32,717 bases of DNA from Rhodocyclaceae bacterium (GCA_025353195.1 JANXRC010000077.1:1-32717); one strand, 5' to 3'. Positions 8,928-19,936 are shown, numbered from the stretch's first letter. Notes: generated by a model from the sequence alone, not told the origin. A program made the numbers and translations.

Positions 8928-9233
8928 CTAGCCCTTCAGACTGTCGAGTTCTTCGACATCGATTGAGGACAGATTGCGGAACAGCACAACCAGAATGGCG
9001 AGACCTATACCTGATTCGGCGGCAGCCACGACGAGAATGAAAAAGACGAAGAGCTGGCCCGAGAGGTCATTGAGATAGTGCGAAAAAGCGACGAAATTAA
9101 TATTCACCGCCAGCAGCATCAGCTCAATGGCCATCAGCAGCACGATCAGGTTCTTCCGGTTGAGGAAGATGCCGACCATGCCGATGGCGAACAGGATGGC
9201 GGCCAGGATCAGGTAGTGCGAAAGCGAGATCAT
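8928..9233 (-). CDS. nuoK: NADH-quinone oxidoreductase subunit K
   Basis: 101 residues with three membrane helices, the usual size for NuoK (homologue of mitochondrial ND4L). The two buried glutamates of the proton path are present, in [11 protein letters not shown] and [10 protein letters not shown]. The ATG overlaps the nuoJ stop codon (ATGA), implying coupled translation. It is a membrane-arm subunit of complex I next to NuoJ and NuoN. Confidence 0.97.
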   Translation of the reverse strand: MISLSHYLILAAILFAIGMVGIFLNRKNLIVLLMAIELMLLAVNINFVAFSHYLNDLSGQLFVFFILVVAAAESGIGLAILVVLFRNLSSIDVEELDSLKG

Positions 9234-9865
9234 GCCTGGTCCCCTTCCTTCGCCGCGGCAGCGGGAGGGTCGACTTCCGGCGCCATCTTGACCAGGCGCA
9301 TGCGATCCTTGGCCTTGACGGCAATCTGGTCGGATGAATGCATGGCCTTGTTGTCCTTGCGCCGGCGCAGGGTCAGCATGACGGCGGCGATGATGGCCAC
9401 CAGAAGTATGACGGAAGCGATTTCGAACGGATAGGCGTAATCGGTGTAGAGCAGGCGCGCCAGTTCCTTGGTGTTGCTGTAGTTCGCCGGCATGTTCTGC
9501 GGCGGCAGATTGGCCAGACCGAAATAGCGGCCGGAAAGCACCGCAGCCATCTCACCCACCATCAGCAAGCCGACCAGGCCGCCGAGCGGCAGGTTGTTCC
9601 AGAAGCCCTGACGGATGCGCTCGATATTGATGTCGAGCATCATCACCACGAACAGGAAGAGCACCATCACCGCGCCGACATAGACCATGACCAGCGCCAG
9701 CGCGAGAAACTCGGCCTGCAACAACATCCACAGCGCCGCCACGTTGAAGAAGGCCAGCACCAGGAACAGCGCGGCATGCACCGGATTGCGCGCCGTGATC
9801 ACGCGCAGGGCGGCGACAACCGTCACGGCGGAGAAGATGTAGAAGAGTACGGTCTTGAATTCCAT
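9230..9865 (-). CDS. nuoJ: NADH-quinone oxidoreductase subunit J
   Basis: 211 residues from the ATG at 9865 ([12 protein letters not shown]), which matches the usual NuoJ N-terminus. A longer in-frame reading from 9898 would run back into the end of nuoI and is rejected. Five hydrophobic helices are visible, including [17 protein letters not shown], the helix with the pi-bulge region that links quinone chemistry to the proton channels in complex I. The C-terminal tail after about residue 165 is hydrophilic and longer than in E. coli. It follows the nuoI stop by 7 bases and overlaps nuoK. Confidence 0.96.
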   Translation of the reverse strand: MEFKTVLFYIFSAVTVVAALRVITARNPVHAALFLVLAFFNVAALWMLLQAEFLALALVMVYVGAVMVLFLFVVMMLDINIERIRQGFWNNLPLGGLVGLLMVGEMAAVLSGRYFGLANLPPQNMPANYSNTKELARLLYTDYAYPFEIASVILLVAIIAAVMLTLRRRKDNKAMHSSDQIAVKAKDRMRLVKMAPEVDPPAAAAKEGDQA

Positions 9866-9872
9866 GACGGGG

Positions 9873-10358
9873 TCAGCGGTAAGGGGCATCTTGCGCACGA
9901 TCGGCGGCGATCTGCGCTTCGTTGCGATCGCCCACGGCCAGCAACATCTGTTTGGTGTAGTAGAGATCGCCGCGCGTTTCGCCGTGATATTCGAATATGC
10001 GAGTCATGACAATGGCGTCGACCGGGCAGGCTTCTTCACAGAAGCCGCAGAAAATGCACTTGGTCAGGTCGATGTCGTAGCGCGTGGTACGGCGACTGCC
10101 ATCCTCGCGCTCTGCCGATTCGATGGTAATCGCCAGCGCCGGGCAAACCGCCTCGCACAGCTTGCAGGCGATGCAGCGCTCCTCGCCGTTCGGGTAGCGG
10201 CGGAGGGCATGCAGGCCCCGAAAGCGGTTGCTTTGCGGCGTCTTCTCTTCCGGATACTGGATGGTGATCTTGCGCGCGAACATGTAGCGCCCGGTCACCG
10301 CCATGCCCTTGAACAGTTCCTTGAGGAACAGGCTACCAATGAAATCTCTTGCACCCAT
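9873..10358 (-). CDS. nuoI: NADH-quinone oxidoreductase subunit I (two [4Fe-4S] ferredoxin-like)
   Basis: 161 residues. Two CxxCxxCxxxCP motifs (Cys62, 65, 68, 72 and Cys101, 104, 107, 111) bind clusters N6a and N6b, which pass electrons toward N2 in the peripheral arm of complex I. The N-terminal helix ([17 protein letters not shown]) anchors it to the membrane side. Length is normal. It starts 17 bases after nuoH. Confidence 0.97.
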   Translation of the reverse strand: MGARDFIGSLFLKELFKGMAVTGRYMFARKITIQYPEEKTPQSNRFRGLHALRRYPNGEERCIACKLCEAVCPALAITIESAEREDGSRRTTRYDIDLTKCIFCGFCEEACPVDAIVMTRIFEYHGETRGDLYYTKQMLLAVGDRNEAQIAADRAQDAPYR

Positions 10359-10375
10359 GGTGATCTCTCTCGGCC

Positions 10376-11449
10376 CTATTTCCAGATAGTCAGCGGCGAC
10401 ATCATCCAGACGCCAACCACAAGAATCCAGACCAGCGTCAGCGGTACAAATACCTTCCAGCCCAGACGCATGATCTGGTCATAGCGATAGCGCGGGAAAG
10501 TGGCCCGAATCCAGAGGAAGAAGAACAGGATCGCCGCCATTTTTGCAGCCATCCAGTGGAAGCCGTCGGGCAGGAAACCGATCGGGGACAACCAGCCGCC
10601 GAGGAAGAACACGGAGACCATCGCCGAGATCAGGATCATGTTGGCATATTCGGCGAGGAAGAACATCGCGAAGGACATGCCCGAGTATTCGACCATGTGA
10701 CCGGCAACGATTTCCGATTCGCCTTCGACCACGTCAAACGGTGCGCGGTTGGTTTCCGCCACGCCGGAAATCAGGTAGACAGCGAACATCGGCAACAGCG
10801 GCAGCCAGTTCCAGGAAAGGAAACCGACACCCATGCCGGCAAACATGCCTTTGCTCTGGGCGCCGACGATTTCGGTCAGATTCAAACTGCTCGACACCAT
10901 CAGCACGGTGATCAGCCCGAGGCCCATCGAGACCTCGTAGGAAATCATCTGCGCCGATGCCCGCATGGCGCCGAAAAACGGATACTTGGAATTTGACGCC
11001 CAGCCGGCGATGATGATGCCGTAGACCCCAACCGAACTCACGGCCAGCAGGTACAACACGCCCGCATCCACGTTGGCCAGTGCCCAGCCCGGAGAGAAGG
11101 GAATCACCGCCCAGGCTGCCAGCGCCGGCGCTATGGCCATGATGGGGCCGAGCACGAAGAGCTTCTTGTCGGACGCAGTCGGAAAGATGACTTCCTTCAG
11201 GAACAGTTTCAGACCGTCGGCGATCGGCTGCAACAGGCCCCAAGGTCCGACCCGGTTGGGACCGATGCGAACCTGCATCCAGCCGATGATCTTGCGTTCC
11301 CAGAAAGTCAGGTAGGCAACCGTCAGCAACAGAGGGGCGAGAATCAGGACGATCTTGAGCAGGGTCCAGATCAACGGCCACACCGGCCTGACGGTGGGCC
11401 AGATGGAGCCCAGCAAGCCTTCGACGAAGGGCAGAACGGTGGCTTCCAT
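10376..11449 (-). CDS. nuoH: NADH-quinone oxidoreductase subunit H
   Basis: 357 residues from the ATG at 11449, which shares one base with the nuoG stop; a GTG one codon earlier (11452) is also possible. It is a polytopic membrane protein (ND1 homologue) that forms most of the quinone chamber with NuoB and NuoD. Hallmarks are [21 protein letters not shown], the [13 protein letters not shown] amphipathic segment, and the charged loop in [18 protein letters not shown]. Length is typical of betaproteobacterial NuoH. Confidence 0.97.
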   Translation of the reverse strand: MEATVLPFVEGLLGSIWPTVRPVWPLIWTLLKIVLILAPLLLTVAYLTFWERKIIGWMQVRIGPNRVGPWGLLQPIADGLKLFLKEVIFPTASDKKLFVLGPIMAIAPALAAWAVIPFSPGWALANVDAGVLYLLAVSSVGVYGIIIAGWASNSKYPFFGAMRASAQMISYEVSMGLGLITVLMVSSSLNLTEIVGAQSKGMFAGMGVGFLSWNWLPLLPMFAVYLISGVAETNRAPFDVVEGESEIVAGHMVEYSGMSFAMFFLAEYANMILISAMVSVFFLGGWLSPIGFLPDGFHWMAAKMAAILFFFLWIRATFPRYRYDQIMRLGWKVFVPLTLVWILVVGVWMMSPLTIWK

Positions 11450-13791
11450 CACGCCTTCTCCACGCTGAGGATGGCGGACATCGCGCCCAGTGCAACGGTA
11501 TCGGCATGGGCCGCCGCGACACGAACCACGCCATCGGGCAGACCGGCATCGAGTTCGGCGGCAAGAATCGCCGTACCGCCAGCGCCGACTCTTGTCTTGT
11601 CGCCGGAGACCAGCCCGAGTTTCGCCAGCGTCGCCGCATTCATGCGCGCCGTCGGCGCTGCGGAGTCGCGCGCCTGCTGCAGGGCCGGAGCACGCCGCAC
11701 CAGGGAGTCGGCAAAGTGAATCGGCACATCGGCGACTCGCTCGAGGCCATGGACCGATGCCGTCAGGTTCAGAGCAACGGCATCGATGCCGTTATCCAGA
11801 CCGGAGACAAAATCAGGCTGGCCGCCCAGCGCTTCCGCACGAACGTCCTCGCTGCTGTTGAATTCGAAACCCGCGACGTCGAGCAGGTTACCCAGCACGC
11901 GCAACACCTTCCACGCCGGACGGGCCTCGCCCTGCGGCTTGGCGGCGGCATAGAAACTCTGCACGCGACCTTCGGTATTGACGAAAGTGCCCGAGGTTTC
12001 GGAGAACGGCGACACCGGCAGGAGCACAGCCGCATAGTCGAGCATCGCCTGCGACTTGAAGGGGCTGAGGACCACGACGGCTGCGGCTTTGGTCAAGCTC
12101 ACCAGTGCCTGGGCGCCATCGGCGCAGTCAAGCTCCGGCTCCGCAGCAAGCACCACATAGGCCTGACGCGGGTCCTTCAGCATCGCCGCTGCGTTCATTC
12201 CAGCGGCGCCGGGCACCGCCTTGGCCACATAACCGCCGACGCTGTTGGCCGCCTCGCCAAGGAAACCGAAGCTGCCACCAAGGGCAGACGCCAACTGACG
12301 CCCCAGCGCATGCAGGGTCGCCGCCTGCGGGTGCTGCTGCGCAAAGTTGCCCAGCAGAATGCCGCTGTTCTTGCCACCATCCTTGCCCGCTACCAGGCTC
12401 TGGGCAATGGCTTGCGCTTCCGCCGATACCGCGATCCCGGCAAGTGCTGCGTCAGCCGCCACACCCTTGAGCTGACAGGTGGCCTTGACGATCTGGGCCA
12501 GCACCGCCGGCAGTTGTGACGGCGCGGCAATGGCGCGCGCCGCCAATTTGATCAAGAGGTCGTCGTCGGCACTGTGCAGGACGCTGATCTGCGCGCCGCG
12601 CTTGGCCGACTGGCGCAGGCGCTGGGCAATCAAGGGGTGATCCTTGCGCAGGAAGGAGCCGACGATCAGTACGCTTTCGAGACGGCCGATGTCGGCGATC
12701 TTCATGCCCAGCCAAGGCGTGCCGGTACGCTTGCCGTCGGCCGAAAAATCGCTTTGGCGCAAACGGAAGTCGATGTTCTCGCTGCCCAGGCCACGCAGCA
12801 GTTTCTGCGCCAGATACATTTCTTCCAGCGTCGCATGCGGACTCAGCAAGCCGCCGATCGCCGCTCCGCCGTGTGTCTTGGCGACGTCGCGCAGGGCATG
12901 CGAGGCGTAGTCGAGGGCGACATTCCAGTCGACTTCCTTCCATGCTCCGCCCTGTTTGACCATCGGTCGCGTCAGACGCTCGGCCGAATTCAGTCCCAGA
13001 TAGGAGAAACGCTCCTTATCGGTCAGCCAGCACTCGTTGATTTCTTCGCGTTCCAGCGGCAGGACGCGCATCACGCGATCATTCTTGGTCTGCACGATCA
13101 GGTTGCTGCCGAGGCCGTCATGCGGGCTCACCGACCTGCGCCGGGAAAGCTCCCAGGTCCGTGCCGAGAAACGGAAAGGCTTCGAGGTCAGCGCACCGAC
13201 CGGGCACAAATCGATGATGTTGCCGGAGAGTTCCGTATCGACGGTCTTGCCGATGAAGGGCATGACCTCCGCGTGCTCGCCGCGGAAGGACTGGCCGAGT
13301 TCCATGAAGCCGGCGATTTCCGCGGTGAAACGGATGCAACGCGTGCAGTTGATGCACCGGGTCATGTCGGTCGACACCAGCGGACCGAGATCCTTGTCGG
13401 GCACGACGCGCTTTTCTTCCTCGTACTTCGAGGCGGACTCGCCGTAGCCGACCGCAAGATCCTGCAACTGGCACTCGCCGCCCTGGTCGCAGATCGGGCA
13501 ATCCAGCGGATGATTGATCAGCAGGAATTCCATCACGCCCTTCTGTGCCTTGACGGCCAGGTCGGAATGCGTGAAAACCTTCATGCCGTTGGTCACCAGC
13601 GTGGCGCAGGCCGGCATCGGCTTCGGCGCCTTTTCAACCTGGACCAGGCACATCCGGCAGTTCGCCGCAATTGAAAGCTTCTTGTGATAGCAAAAATGCG
13701 GGATGTAGGTGCCGAGCTGGTGAGCTGCCTCGATGACGGTACTGCCGTCTGCGACCTGCAGCGTCTTGCCGTCGATCTCGATTTCGAGCAT
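11449..13791 (-). CDS. nuoG: NADH-quinone oxidoreductase subunit G
   Basis: 780 residues. The N-terminal domain carries a plant-type [2Fe-2S] site ([17 protein letters not shown] then ACATLV), the His-Cys3 [4Fe-4S] site N5 ([14 protein letters not shown]) and the N4 site ([10 protein letters not shown]). A molybdopterin-oxidoreductase-like body follows; in complex I it no longer binds a molybdenum cofactor. The extra N7 cysteine motif of E. coli NuoG is not apparent, and the protein is shorter than the 908-residue E. coli subunit, as is usual in betaproteobacteria. The start at 13791 shares one base with the nuoF stop. Confidence 0.97.
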   Translation of the reverse strand: MLEIEIDGKTLQVADGSTVIEAAHQLGTYIPHFCYHKKLSIAANCRMCLVQVEKAPKPMPACATLVTNGMKVFTHSDLAVKAQKGVMEFLLINHPLDCPICDQGGECQLQDLAVGYGESASKYEEEKRVVPDKDLGPLVSTDMTRCINCTRCIRFTAEIAGFMELGQSFRGEHAEVMPFIGKTVDTELSGNIIDLCPVGALTSKPFRFSARTWELSRRRSVSPHDGLGSNLIVQTKNDRVMRVLPLEREEINECWLTDKERFSYLGLNSAERLTRPMVKQGGAWKEVDWNVALDYASHALRDVAKTHGGAAIGGLLSPHATLEEMYLAQKLLRGLGSENIDFRLRQSDFSADGKRTGTPWLGMKIADIGRLESVLIVGSFLRKDHPLIAQRLRQSAKRGAQISVLHSADDDLLIKLAARAIAAPSQLPAVLAQIVKATCQLKGVAADAALAGIAVSAEAQAIAQSLVAGKDGGKNSGILLGNFAQQHPQAATLHALGRQLASALGGSFGFLGEAANSVGGYVAKAVPGAAGMNAAAMLKDPRQAYVVLAAEPELDCADGAQALVSLTKAAAVVVLSPFKSQAMLDYAAVLLPVSPFSETSGTFVNTEGRVQSFYAAAKPQGEARPAWKVLRVLGNLLDVAGFEFNSSEDVRAEALGGQPDFVSGLDNGIDAVALNLTASVHGLERVADVPIHFADSLVRRAPALQQARDSAAPTARMNAATLAKLGLVSGDKTRVGAGGTAILAAELDAGLPDGVVRVAAAHADTVALGAMSAILSVEKA

Positions 13792-15134
13792 TACGCGGCC
13801 CCCGCTGCTGAAGATGCGCGGAAGAAACCGCTGCCCGCACGCTGGACTTCAGGACTGACGAGACACTTCTTGTGCTCGATGTGATATTCGAATTCGCTCT
13901 TGAAATGCTTGATGAAACTGCGCACTGGGAAAGCGGCGGCATCGGCCAGCGCACAAATGGTCTTGCCCATCATGTTGTCGGTGACGCGGTTCAGCAGATC
14001 GAGATCTTCGGGTCGGCCCTGACCGTGCTCGATGCGATGCACCACGCGATACAGCCAGCCACTGCCCTCGCGGCATGGCGTGCATTGGCCGCAGGACTCC
14101 TCGAAATAGAAGTAGGACAGGCGTTCCAGCGCCTTGACCATGCACACCGTTTCATCCATCACGATCACCGCACCGGAGCCAAGCATGGAACCGGCCTTGG
14201 CGATGGAGTCGTAATCCATGGTGCATTCCATCATCACGTCGGCCGGCAGCACCGGCGCCGACGATCCGCCGGGAATCACCGCCTTGAGCTTGCGCCCGCC
14301 GCGCATGCCGCCGGCCATCTCCAGCAGCTTGGCAAACGGCGTGCCCATCGGAACTTCGTAGTTGCCCGGGCGATTGACATGGCCCGACACCGAGAACAGC
14401 TTGGTGCCGCCATTGTTGGGTTTGCCGAGATTGAGGTAAGCCTCGCCGCCCATGCCCATGATGAAAGGAATCGCGGCGAAGGTTTCGGTGTTGTTGATGG
14501 TGGTTGGCTTGCCGTAGAGGCCGAAGTTAGCCGGGAAGGGCGGCTTGTATCGCGGCTGCCCTTTCTTGCCCTCGATGGATTCGAGCAGGCCGGTCTCCTC
14601 GCCGCAAATGTAGGCGCCCCAGCCGTGATGTGCGAAGAGATCAAAGCTGAAGTCCGAACCAAGAATCCGTTCACCCAGATAGCCTGCGGCACGGGCTTGG
14701 TCGAGCGCTTCTTCGAAGCGTTGATAGATGTCGAAGATTTCGCCGTGAATGTAGTTGTAGCCTCGCTTGGCACCCACCGCATAGGCGGCGATGATCATGC
14801 CCTCGATGGTCGAGTGCGGGTCATAGCGCAGAAGGTCACGATCCTTGAACGTCCCGGGCTCGCCTTCGTCGGTATTGCAGACGACGTACTTTTCGGCTGC
14901 CGCCTTGGGCATGAAACTCCACTTGAGGCCGGCGGGAAAGCCGGCACCGCCGCGGCCACGCAAGGCAGACTTCTTGACCTCGGCAATAACGTCATCCTGA
15001 GACATCTTGCTGGCCAGAATCCGCTTCAACTGGGCGTAACCGCCGCGCGACTCGTAGTCCTTGAGACTCCAGCCGGCGTCGCCTTTCGACCAACCGGTGG
15101 TAAGCAGGGGATTGATGGTGTCGATCAGAGCCAT
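13791..15134 (-). CDS. nuoF: NADH-quinone oxidoreductase subunit F (NADH and FMN binding)
   Basis: 447 residues. It contains the NADH-binding glycine-rich loop [13 protein letters not shown], the FMN-site segment [15 protein letters not shown] and the N3 [4Fe-4S] motif [12 protein letters not shown] (about residue 345), with a later Cys in TICALADAA. It accepts hydride from NADH and starts electron transfer through FMN and N3. It follows nuoE by one base and shares a base with nuoG. All catalytic motifs are intact. Confidence 0.97.
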   Translation of the reverse strand: MALIDTINPLLTTGWSKGDAGWSLKDYESRGGYAQLKRILASKMSQDDVIAEVKKSALRGRGGAGFPAGLKWSFMPKAAAEKYVVCNTDEGEPGTFKDRDLLRYDPHSTIEGMIIAAYAVGAKRGYNYIHGEIFDIYQRFEEALDQARAAGYLGERILGSDFSFDLFAHHGWGAYICGEETGLLESIEGKKGQPRYKPPFPANFGLYGKPTTINNTETFAAIPFIMGMGGEAYLNLGKPNNGGTKLFSVSGHVNRPGNYEVPMGTPFAKLLEMAGGMRGGRKLKAVIPGGSSAPVLPADVMMECTMDYDSIAKAGSMLGSGAVIVMDETVCMVKALERLSYFYFEESCGQCTPCREGSGWLYRVVHRIEHGQGRPEDLDLLNRVTDNMMGKTICALADAAAFPVRSFIKHFKSEFEYHIEHKKCLVSPEVQRAGSGFFRASSAAGAA

Positions 15135-15135
15135 G

Positions 15136-15639
15136 TCAGTTGCACTCCGCCAACAACTTGTCGATCGCTTCGGGCAACATGAAACTGCACATGCGCTTGT
15201 TGTTCACCAGCATCACCGGCGCATCGCCGCAGGCACCCATGCACTCGCCTTCCTTCAATGTGAATTTGCCGTCCGGCGTGGTCTCGTTGAAATCGATGCC
15301 GAGCTTTTCCTTGACGTAATCCGCTGCATGCACGCCTCCGGACAGAGCGCAGGGCAGATTGGTGCATACGGTGAGTTTGTACTTGCCGACGGGGTGCAGG
15401 TCGTACATGTTGTAGAAACTGGCCACCTCGTAGGCGGCAATCGGCGGCATGCCAAGATAGCTGGCGACAGCAGCGATGGTTTCCTTGGGCAGCCAGCCCT
15501 TTTCGTCCTGCGCGATGACGAGCGCCGCCATCACCGCAGATTGTTTCTGGTCCGCCGGATATTTGGCCACTTCCCGATCAATCTTCCTCAGCGCTTCGGG
15601 GCTCAATTCCGGACTCAACATGTCGTTTTGCTTATTCAT
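15136..15639 (-). CDS. nuoE: NADH-quinone oxidoreductase subunit E ([2Fe-2S] N1a)
   Basis: 167 residues from the ATG at 15639 ([12 protein letters not shown]), 7 bases after nuoD. The reading frame is open further back to 15849, but that part lies inside nuoD and has no NuoE character. The thioredoxin-like [2Fe-2S] site has Cys92, Cys97, Cys133 and Cys137 (CTNLPC and CMGAC), with the family spacing for N1a. The protein forms the NADH-dehydrogenase tip of complex I together with NuoF. Confidence 0.95.
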   Translation of the reverse strand: MNKQNDMLSPELSPEALRKIDREVAKYPADQKQSAVMAALVIAQDEKGWLPKETIAAVASYLGMPPIAAYEVASFYNMYDLHPVGKYKLTVCTNLPCALSGGVHAADYVKEKLGIDFNETTPDGKFTLKEGECMGACGDAPVMLVNNKRMCSFMLPEAIDKLLAECN

Positions 15640-15646
15640 GCTCGGT

Positions 15647-16900
15647 CTATCGGTCAACGTCGCCAAGCACCAGGTCGATGGTGCCGATAACGGCGGTCGC
15701 ATCGGCCAGCATATGGCCTCTGACGAGTTCATCGACACCCGCCAGATGCGGAATCCCAGCCGTGTGCAGTCTGATCCGGTACGGTTTGTTGGCGCCGTCG
15801 GACACCGCCCAGACAGCCATCTCGCCCTTGGGATGCTCAATCGCGGCATAGGCTTCGCCGGCCGGTACGTGCATGCCCTCGGAAAACAGCTTGAAGTGGT
15901 GAATCAGTTCTTCCATGCTGCCCTTCATCTTCTCCCGCGACGGCGGCGCCACCTTGTGATCATCGGTGATGACCGGGCCTGGATTCTTGCGCAGCCACTC
16001 GATGCATTGCTTGATGATGCGGTTGGCCTGGAGCATTTCCTCCATGCGCACCAGATAGCGGTCATAACAGTCGCCATTCACGCCTACCGGAATATCGAAG
16101 TCCATGCGGTCATAAACTTCATACGGCTGCTTCTTGCGCAGGTCCCACTCGACACCGGAACCGCGCAGCATCGGCCCGCTGAAACCCTTCTGCAAGGCGC
16201 GCTCGGGGCTGATAACACCGATGCCGACGGTGCGCTGCTTCCAGATTCGATTGTCTGTCAGCAGAGTATGGTATTCGCTCTGATACACCGGAAAGCGGTT
16301 GGTGAAGTCTTCAAGGAAATCCAGCAGCGAACCGCTACGCGCCTCGTTCAGTTCCTTCACCGTCTGGGCGTTCTTGAACTTGTTTTCCTTGTACTTCGGC
16401 ATCTGGTCCGGCAGATCGCGATAGACGCCACCGGGCCGATAGTAGGCCCCATGCATGCGTATGCCGGTCAGCGCCTCGAGCACGTCGAAGATATCCTCGC
16501 GCTCACGGAAGGTGTACAGCACCATGGTCATGGCGCCGATATCCAGCGCGTGGGTGCCGATACTGAGCAGATGGTTCAGGATGCGCGCCATCTCGTCGAT
16601 CATGACTCGTATGTACTGTGCCCGGATTGGCACCTCGACGCCAAGCAAACGCTCCACCGCCAGGCAGTAGGCGTGCTCGCTGGGTATCATGGACGTGTAA
16701 TCAAGGCGATCGAGAAAGGGCAGCGTCTGCAGCCAGGTGCGCGATTCGGCCAGTTTCTCGGTGCCACGATGCAGCAGGCCGATGTGCGGATCGGCGCGCA
16801 CGATGACCTCGCCATCCAGTTCCAGCACCAGGCGCAAGACGCCGTGGGCAGCCGGATGCTGGGGTCCGAAGTTGATGGTGTAATTCTTGATGTCAGCCAC
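15647..16900 (-). CDS. nuoD: NADH-quinone oxidoreductase subunit D (49-kDa type)
   Basis: 417 residues from a GTG at 16900 (GTG-GCT-GAC-ATC, giving [20 protein letters not shown]). This start matches the standard NuoD N-terminus and overlaps the nuoC stop by 8 bases; the open frame back to 16954 lies within nuoC. NuoD contributes His and Tyr residues to the quinone head-group site ([13 protein letters not shown]) and binds NuoB near N2. nuoC and nuoD are separate genes, unlike the fused nuoCD of E. coli. Length is that usual for betaproteobacteria. Confidence 0.95.
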   Translation of the reverse strand: MADIKNYTINFGPQHPAAHGVLRLVLELDGEVIVRADPHIGLLHRGTEKLAESRTWLQTLPFLDRLDYTSMIPSEHAYCLAVERLLGVEVPIRAQYIRVMIDEMARILNHLLSIGTHALDIGAMTMVLYTFREREDIFDVLEALTGIRMHGAYYRPGGVYRDLPDQMPKYKENKFKNAQTVKELNEARSGSLLDFLEDFTNRFPVYQSEYHTLLTDNRIWKQRTVGIGVISPERALQKGFSGPMLRGSGVEWDLRKKQPYEVYDRMDFDIPVGVNGDCYDRYLVRMEEMLQANRIIKQCIEWLRKNPGPVITDDHKVAPPSREKMKGSMEELIHHFKLFSEGMHVPAGEAYAAIEHPKGEMAVWAVSDGANKPYRIRLHTAGIPHLAGVDELVRGHMLADATAVIGTIDLVLGDVDR

Positions 16901-17495
16901 GGCCGTCACCCTTTCCGTAGCCTTCTTCGCGGACGATGCGCGGCGTAACTTCACGCGGCTCGATAGTCACCGGCTGATAGATCACGCGTTTCTGCTCGGG
17001 GTCATAGCGCATCTCGACATAGCCGGAAACCGGAAAGTCCTTGCGAAAGGGATGGCCGACGAAGCCGTAGTCAGTCAGGATGCGGCGCAGATCGACATGA
17101 CCCTCGAAATGGATGCCGAACAGGTCGAAGGCTTCGCGCTCGTACCAGTTGGCGCTGTTCCAGATATCCATGACTGAAGCAACCACGGGAAACTCGTCAT
17201 CCTCGGCAAAGACCTTGACGGTCAAACGCCAGTTATGGGTGATCGACAGCAACTGGCTGACGGCGGCATAGCGCTTGCCCTGGTAACCGGTGAATTCGGA
17301 ATAATCGATACCACCGAGATCCATCAGCTGCTCGAAGCGCAACGCGGGGTCGTCACGCAACTGGCGCACCACGTCGAGATAGTTCCCGGCCTGCACCACG
17401 ACAGTAACCTGACCGAACGCCAGCACCGGTTCGCCGATACGATCACCGAAGCTTTCCTTCAGTTGTCGTATAAGGCGGTCCAGTTTTGCACTCAT
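16893..17495 (-). CDS. nuoC: NADH-quinone oxidoreductase subunit C (30-kDa type)
   Basis: 200 residues. It has the conserved core [20 protein letters not shown] with [19 protein letters not shown], the 30-kDa signature of complex I. It carries no cofactor; it is a structural part of the hydrogenase-like module with NuoD, NuoB and NuoI. The ATG at 17495 gives a normal N-terminus. nuoB ends 18 bases upstream, and the C-terminal coding part overlaps nuoD. Confidence 0.97.
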   Translation of the reverse strand: MSAKLDRLIRQLKESFGDRIGEPVLAFGQVTVVVQAGNYLDVVRQLRDDPALRFEQLMDLGGIDYSEFTGYQGKRYAAVSQLLSITHNWRLTVKVFAEDDEFPVVASVMDIWNSANWYEREAFDLFGIHFEGHVDLRRILTDYGFVGHPFRKDFPVSGYVEMRYDPEQKRVIYQPVTIEPREVTPRIVREEGYGKGDGRG

Positions 17496-17513
17496 GGGAT
17501 AAGCTTGTAAGGG

Positions 17514-17990
17514 TCAGCGGGCAATGGTGGTGGTGCGTCGGATCTTGCTCTGCAACTGGATCAGGCCGTACAGCAAGGCCTCGGCCGTTGGCGGACAGCC
17601 CGGCACATAGACATCGACGGGGACGATGCGGTCCACGCCACGCACCACTGAATACGAGTAGTGATAGTAGCCGCCGCCATTGGCGCAGGAGCCCATCGAA
17701 AGGACCCAGCGCGGTTCCGCCATCTGGTCATAAACCTTGCGCAAGGCCGGTGCCATTTTGTTGGTCAGCGTGCCGGCGACGATCATCACATCGGACTGGC
17801 GCGGACTCGGCCGAAAGACGATACCGAAGCGATCCAGGTCGTAGCGCGAACAACCGGTGTGAATCATCTCGATGGCGCAGCAGGCCAGACCAAAGGTCAT
17901 CGGCCACATCGAACCGGTACGGGTCCAGTTGATGATCTTGTCCAGCGACGTGGTAACGAAGCCTTCTTGCAGAATGCCTTCGATGCTCAT
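17514..17990 (-). CDS. nuoB: NADH-quinone oxidoreductase subunit B (cluster N2)
   Basis: 158 residues from the ATG at 17990 ([14 protein letters not shown]), with AAGGA about 12 bases upstream; the longer open frame to 18059 overlaps nuoA and is rejected. Cysteines for the N2 [4Fe-4S] cluster are Cys37 and Cys38 (GLACCAIEM), Cys102 (GSCANGGG) and Cys132 ([11 protein letters not shown]). N2 is the last cluster and passes electrons to quinone. Length and motifs are standard. Confidence 0.97.
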   Translation of the reverse strand: MSIEGILQEGFVTTSLDKIINWTRTGSMWPMTFGLACCAIEMIHTGCSRYDLDRFGIVFRPSPRQSDVMIVAGTLTNKMAPALRKVYDQMAEPRWVLSMGSCANGGGYYHYSYSVVRGVDRIVPVDVYVPGCPPTAEALLYGLIQLQSKIRRTTTIAR

Positions 17991-18012
17991 GCGCTGGAGT
18001 CCTTGATCCCGC

Positions 18013-18387
18013 TCATTCCCAATCCAGCGCTCCTTTGGCCCACGCATAAACGTAGCCAACGACGAGGATACCGATAAAGACGAACATCTCGACGAAACCG
18101 AACAGCTTCACCGCCTCGGTATTGACGATCTCCTTGAAGATCGCGGCCCAGGGAAAAAGGAAGGCAATTTCAAGATCGAACAGGATGAAAAGAATGGCGA
18201 TCAGGTAGTAGCGCACATCGAACTTCATGCGCGCATCTTCGAAGGGAGCGAATCCGCACTCGAACGCAGAAAGTTTTTCACTGTCGGGACGGTTGGGCGC
18301 GATCAACCAACCGAGGAGGATGGGCACGCACCCGAAGGCGAGGCCCACTAAAACGAAAACGAGGATCGGAAAGTAATTATCCAGCAT
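18013..18387 (-). CDS. nuoA: NADH-quinone oxidoreductase subunit A
   Basis: 124 residues from the ATG at 18387 ([12 protein letters not shown]). There are three membrane helices. The loop between helices 1 and 2 contains the conserved [22 protein letters not shown] region (ND3 homologue), whose cysteine marks the loop that moves during active/deactive changes in complex I. It is the first gene of the 14-gene nuo operon. Upstream lies tRNA-Leu on the same strand, 110 bases away. I found no convincing promoter of its own, and the Shine-Dalgarno match is weak. Confidence 0.96.
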   Translation of the reverse strand: MLDNYFPILVFVLVGLAFGCVPILLGWLIAPNRPDSEKLSAFECGFAPFEDARMKFDVRYYLIAILFILFDLEIAFLFPWAAIFKEIVNTEAVKLFGFVEMFVFIGILVVGYVYAWAKGALDWE

Positions 18388-18497
18388 TTTGTGGCAAGCC
18401 ACTTCACTCGTTATTGTCGACCGGTCAATGCGCAATTCTCTGCAAGACAACCGGCGCTCAACTACTTTGTGCCGCTTTACCTACTGCGAAATTCTGT

Positions 18498-18582
18498 TGG
18501 TGCCGACGGTGAGACTCGAACTCACACAGCTTTCGCCACTACCCCCTCAAGATAGCGTGTCTACCAATTTCACCACGTCGGC
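18498..18582 (-). tRNA. tRNA-Leu (anticodon GAG)
   Basis: The - strand reads GCCGACGTGG...CCGTCGGCACCA. The 7-bp acceptor stem GCCGACG/CGTCGGC closes, and CCA is encoded. The D-loop region (GAAATTGGTAGACACG) and the long variable arm (GTGGCGAAAGC) are typical of class II leucine tRNAs. The anticodon arm is CTATC-TTGAGGG-GGTAG, placing GAG at the anticodon, which reads CUC and CUU codons. The T arm contains GTTCGAGTC. The position between secG and nuoA is common in proteobacteria. Confidence 0.95.
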
Positions 18583-18608
18583 TTTGCGCTACTGCGCGAG
18601 TGGCGCGA

Positions 18609-18614
18609 ATTATA
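18609..18614 (-). promoter_or_regulatory. -10 element upstream of tRNA-Leu (and perhaps nuo)
   Basis: The - strand has a perfect TATAAT (within TATATAATTCGCGCC), 26 bases before the tRNA 5' end. It is followed by a GC-rich discriminator, as seen at stringently controlled stable-RNA promoters. No good -35 box is seen at 16-18 bp. Read-through from here could also supply the nuo operon, since nothing like a terminator lies between the tRNA and nuoA. Confidence 0.5.
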
Positions 18615-18678
18615 TATCAAGCGATTGACTCGTTCGTGCGCCGCAACAAAAAAATCCATCGATCGAAGCTTGACTGAA

Positions 18679-19029
18679 TTACTTTGGAATGTCCTTGGTC
18701 TTCGAATCAGGTGCTGCCGGTGTCTGCGCCGGAACCGCAGGTGCCGTCTGCGCCGGAGCTGAGTCCATCACGCTGCCCGATGTCACGGGGCGCGAAGTGG
18801 CGATATAGGAGAGTCCAAGGCTGGTCAGGAAGAACACCGCCGCAAGGACTGCCGTGACACGCGACAGAAAATTCGCGGAGCCTGTGGCCCCGAACAAGCT
18901 GCCCGATGCTCCGCTACCGAAAGCCGCGCCCATGTCGGCTCCCTTGCCATGCTGGAGCAGCACGAAGCCGATAACGCTGAGACCGGCAATGATATGAACG
19001 GTCAGAATCACGGTATGCAATAAGTCCAT
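18679..19029 (-). CDS. secG: Preprotein translocase subunit SecG
   Basis: 116 residues. It has two membrane helices, an N-terminal one (TVILTVHIIAGLSVIGFVLL) and a second near residues 50-75, with the conserved linker QHGKGADMGAAFGSGASGS between them that identifies SecG. It assists SecYE and SecA in moving unfolded proteins across the inner membrane. The C-terminal tail is rich in Ala and Pro and not conserved. AGAGG lies 5 bases before the ATG. It follows tpiA by 21 bases on the same strand. Confidence 0.95.
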   Translation of the reverse strand: MDLLHTVILTVHIIAGLSVIGFVLLQHGKGADMGAAFGSGASGSLFGATGSANFLSRVTAVLAAVFFLTSLGLSYIATSRPVTSGSVMDSAPAQTAPAVPAQTPAAPDSKTKDIPK

Positions 19030-19050
19030 GAGAACCTCTATAAATAATGT

Positions 19051-19794
19051 TCAGGCGGCGGCGCAAATGGCGAGAAAGTCTGCCGCCACCAATGAAGCGC
19101 CACCAATGAGCCCACCATCGATGTCGGGCTGGCCGAAAAGCTCGGCCGCGTTGTTCGCCTTGACACTGCCACCGTACAGAATGCGCAGCCCGGCAGAGAT
19201 GTCAGCACTGTCGCGCGCAAAGCGGGCGCGAATCAGCGCATGAACGTCCTGCGCCTGTTGCGGCGACGCGGTGCGCCCGGTACCGATCGCCCAAACCGGC
19301 TCATAGGCCACGATTGCACCAGCAAAGGCGGCAATGCCCGCTCTGTCAAGCACGGCGTCAATCTGGCGCGTCACGATCTCGCCGGTGATACCGGCCTCGC
19401 GTTCGGCGAGCGATTCGCCGACGCACAACACTGGCGTCACCCCGGCTTTGAGCGCTGCGGCAAACTTGGCGGCGACCACTGCGTCGGTGTCGCCAAAGAA
19501 GGAACGGCGTTCGGAATGGCCTACCAGGGCAAAGCGGCAACCAAAATCTGCCAGCATCGCCCCGCTCACTTCGCCCGTCCAAGCCCCCTGCACATGCTCG
19601 GAGACATCCTGCGCACCCCACGCGACATTACTGCCACCAAGCACTGTGCGAGCTTGTGCGAGATACGGATAAGGCACGCACAAGGCGACCTCGGAACGGC
19701 CGGCGGCGCCATGCCGCACGGAATGCAGCAGCCCCAGGTTAGTGGCGAGACTGCCATGCATTTTCCAGTTTCCGGCAACAAGTTTGGTGCGCAT
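19051..19794 (-). CDS. tpiA: Triosephosphate isomerase
   Basis: 247 residues. This TIM-barrel enzyme interconverts dihydroxyacetone phosphate and glyceraldehyde 3-phosphate in glycolysis and gluconeogenesis. Catalytic parts seen: Lys11 in GNWKMHG, His in VGHSERR, Glu in AYEPVWAIGTG, and the phosphate-binding LYGGSVKANN. Length is normal. It leads a - strand unit with secG and has a good promoter upstream. It is divergent from frdA. Confidence 0.97.
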   Translation of the reverse strand: MRTKLVAGNWKMHGSLATNLGLLHSVRHGAAGRSEVALCVPYPYLAQARTVLGGSNVAWGAQDVSEHVQGAWTGEVSGAMLADFGCRFALVGHSERRSFFGDTDAVVAAKFAAALKAGVTPVLCVGESLAEREAGITGEIVTRQIDAVLDRAGIAAFAGAIVAYEPVWAIGTGRTASPQQAQDVHALIRARFARDSADISAGLRILYGGSVKANNAAELFGQPDIDGGLIGGASLVAADFLAICAAA

Positions 19795-19825
19795 GGGACA
19801 CAGAAGCTTTTACAAGAAGCCCGCG

Positions 19826-19855
19826 ATTATAGCGGCTGTGCCGCCCGAATGCCAG
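19826..19855 (-). promoter_or_regulatory. Sigma70-like promoter for tpiA-secG
   Basis: On the - strand a perfect TATAAT (19826-19831) follows CTGGCA (19850-19855; 4 of 6 bases of TTGACA) by 18 bp. The predicted start would be near 19819, giving a leader of about 25 bases before the tpiA ATG. Confidence 0.6.
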
Positions 19856-19936
19856 ACGGAAGACCCCTTCGAATTGCATAATATGCCGCTGGACGGCCGG
19901 CCCATTGCAATGAGTTTCGTGGCTCCTTTGTCACAT

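Noticed and set aside
7673-9040. A 455-codon open frame on the + strand across nuoL
   Set aside because: It is antisense to nuoL, rich in His, Asp, Glu and Gln with no domain signature; a mirror of membrane-protein codons.
18388-18497. Promoter directly upstream of nuoA
   Set aside because: Several TTGA-like and AAT-like words occur, but no pair with 16-18 bp spacing was convincing. The operon may be read from the tRNA or further upstream.
18640-18678. Possible terminator after secG
   Set aside because: There is a T7 run on the - strand (18648-18654) and a TCGATCGA palindrome, but no stem-loop with adequate stem and loop directly before the T-run.
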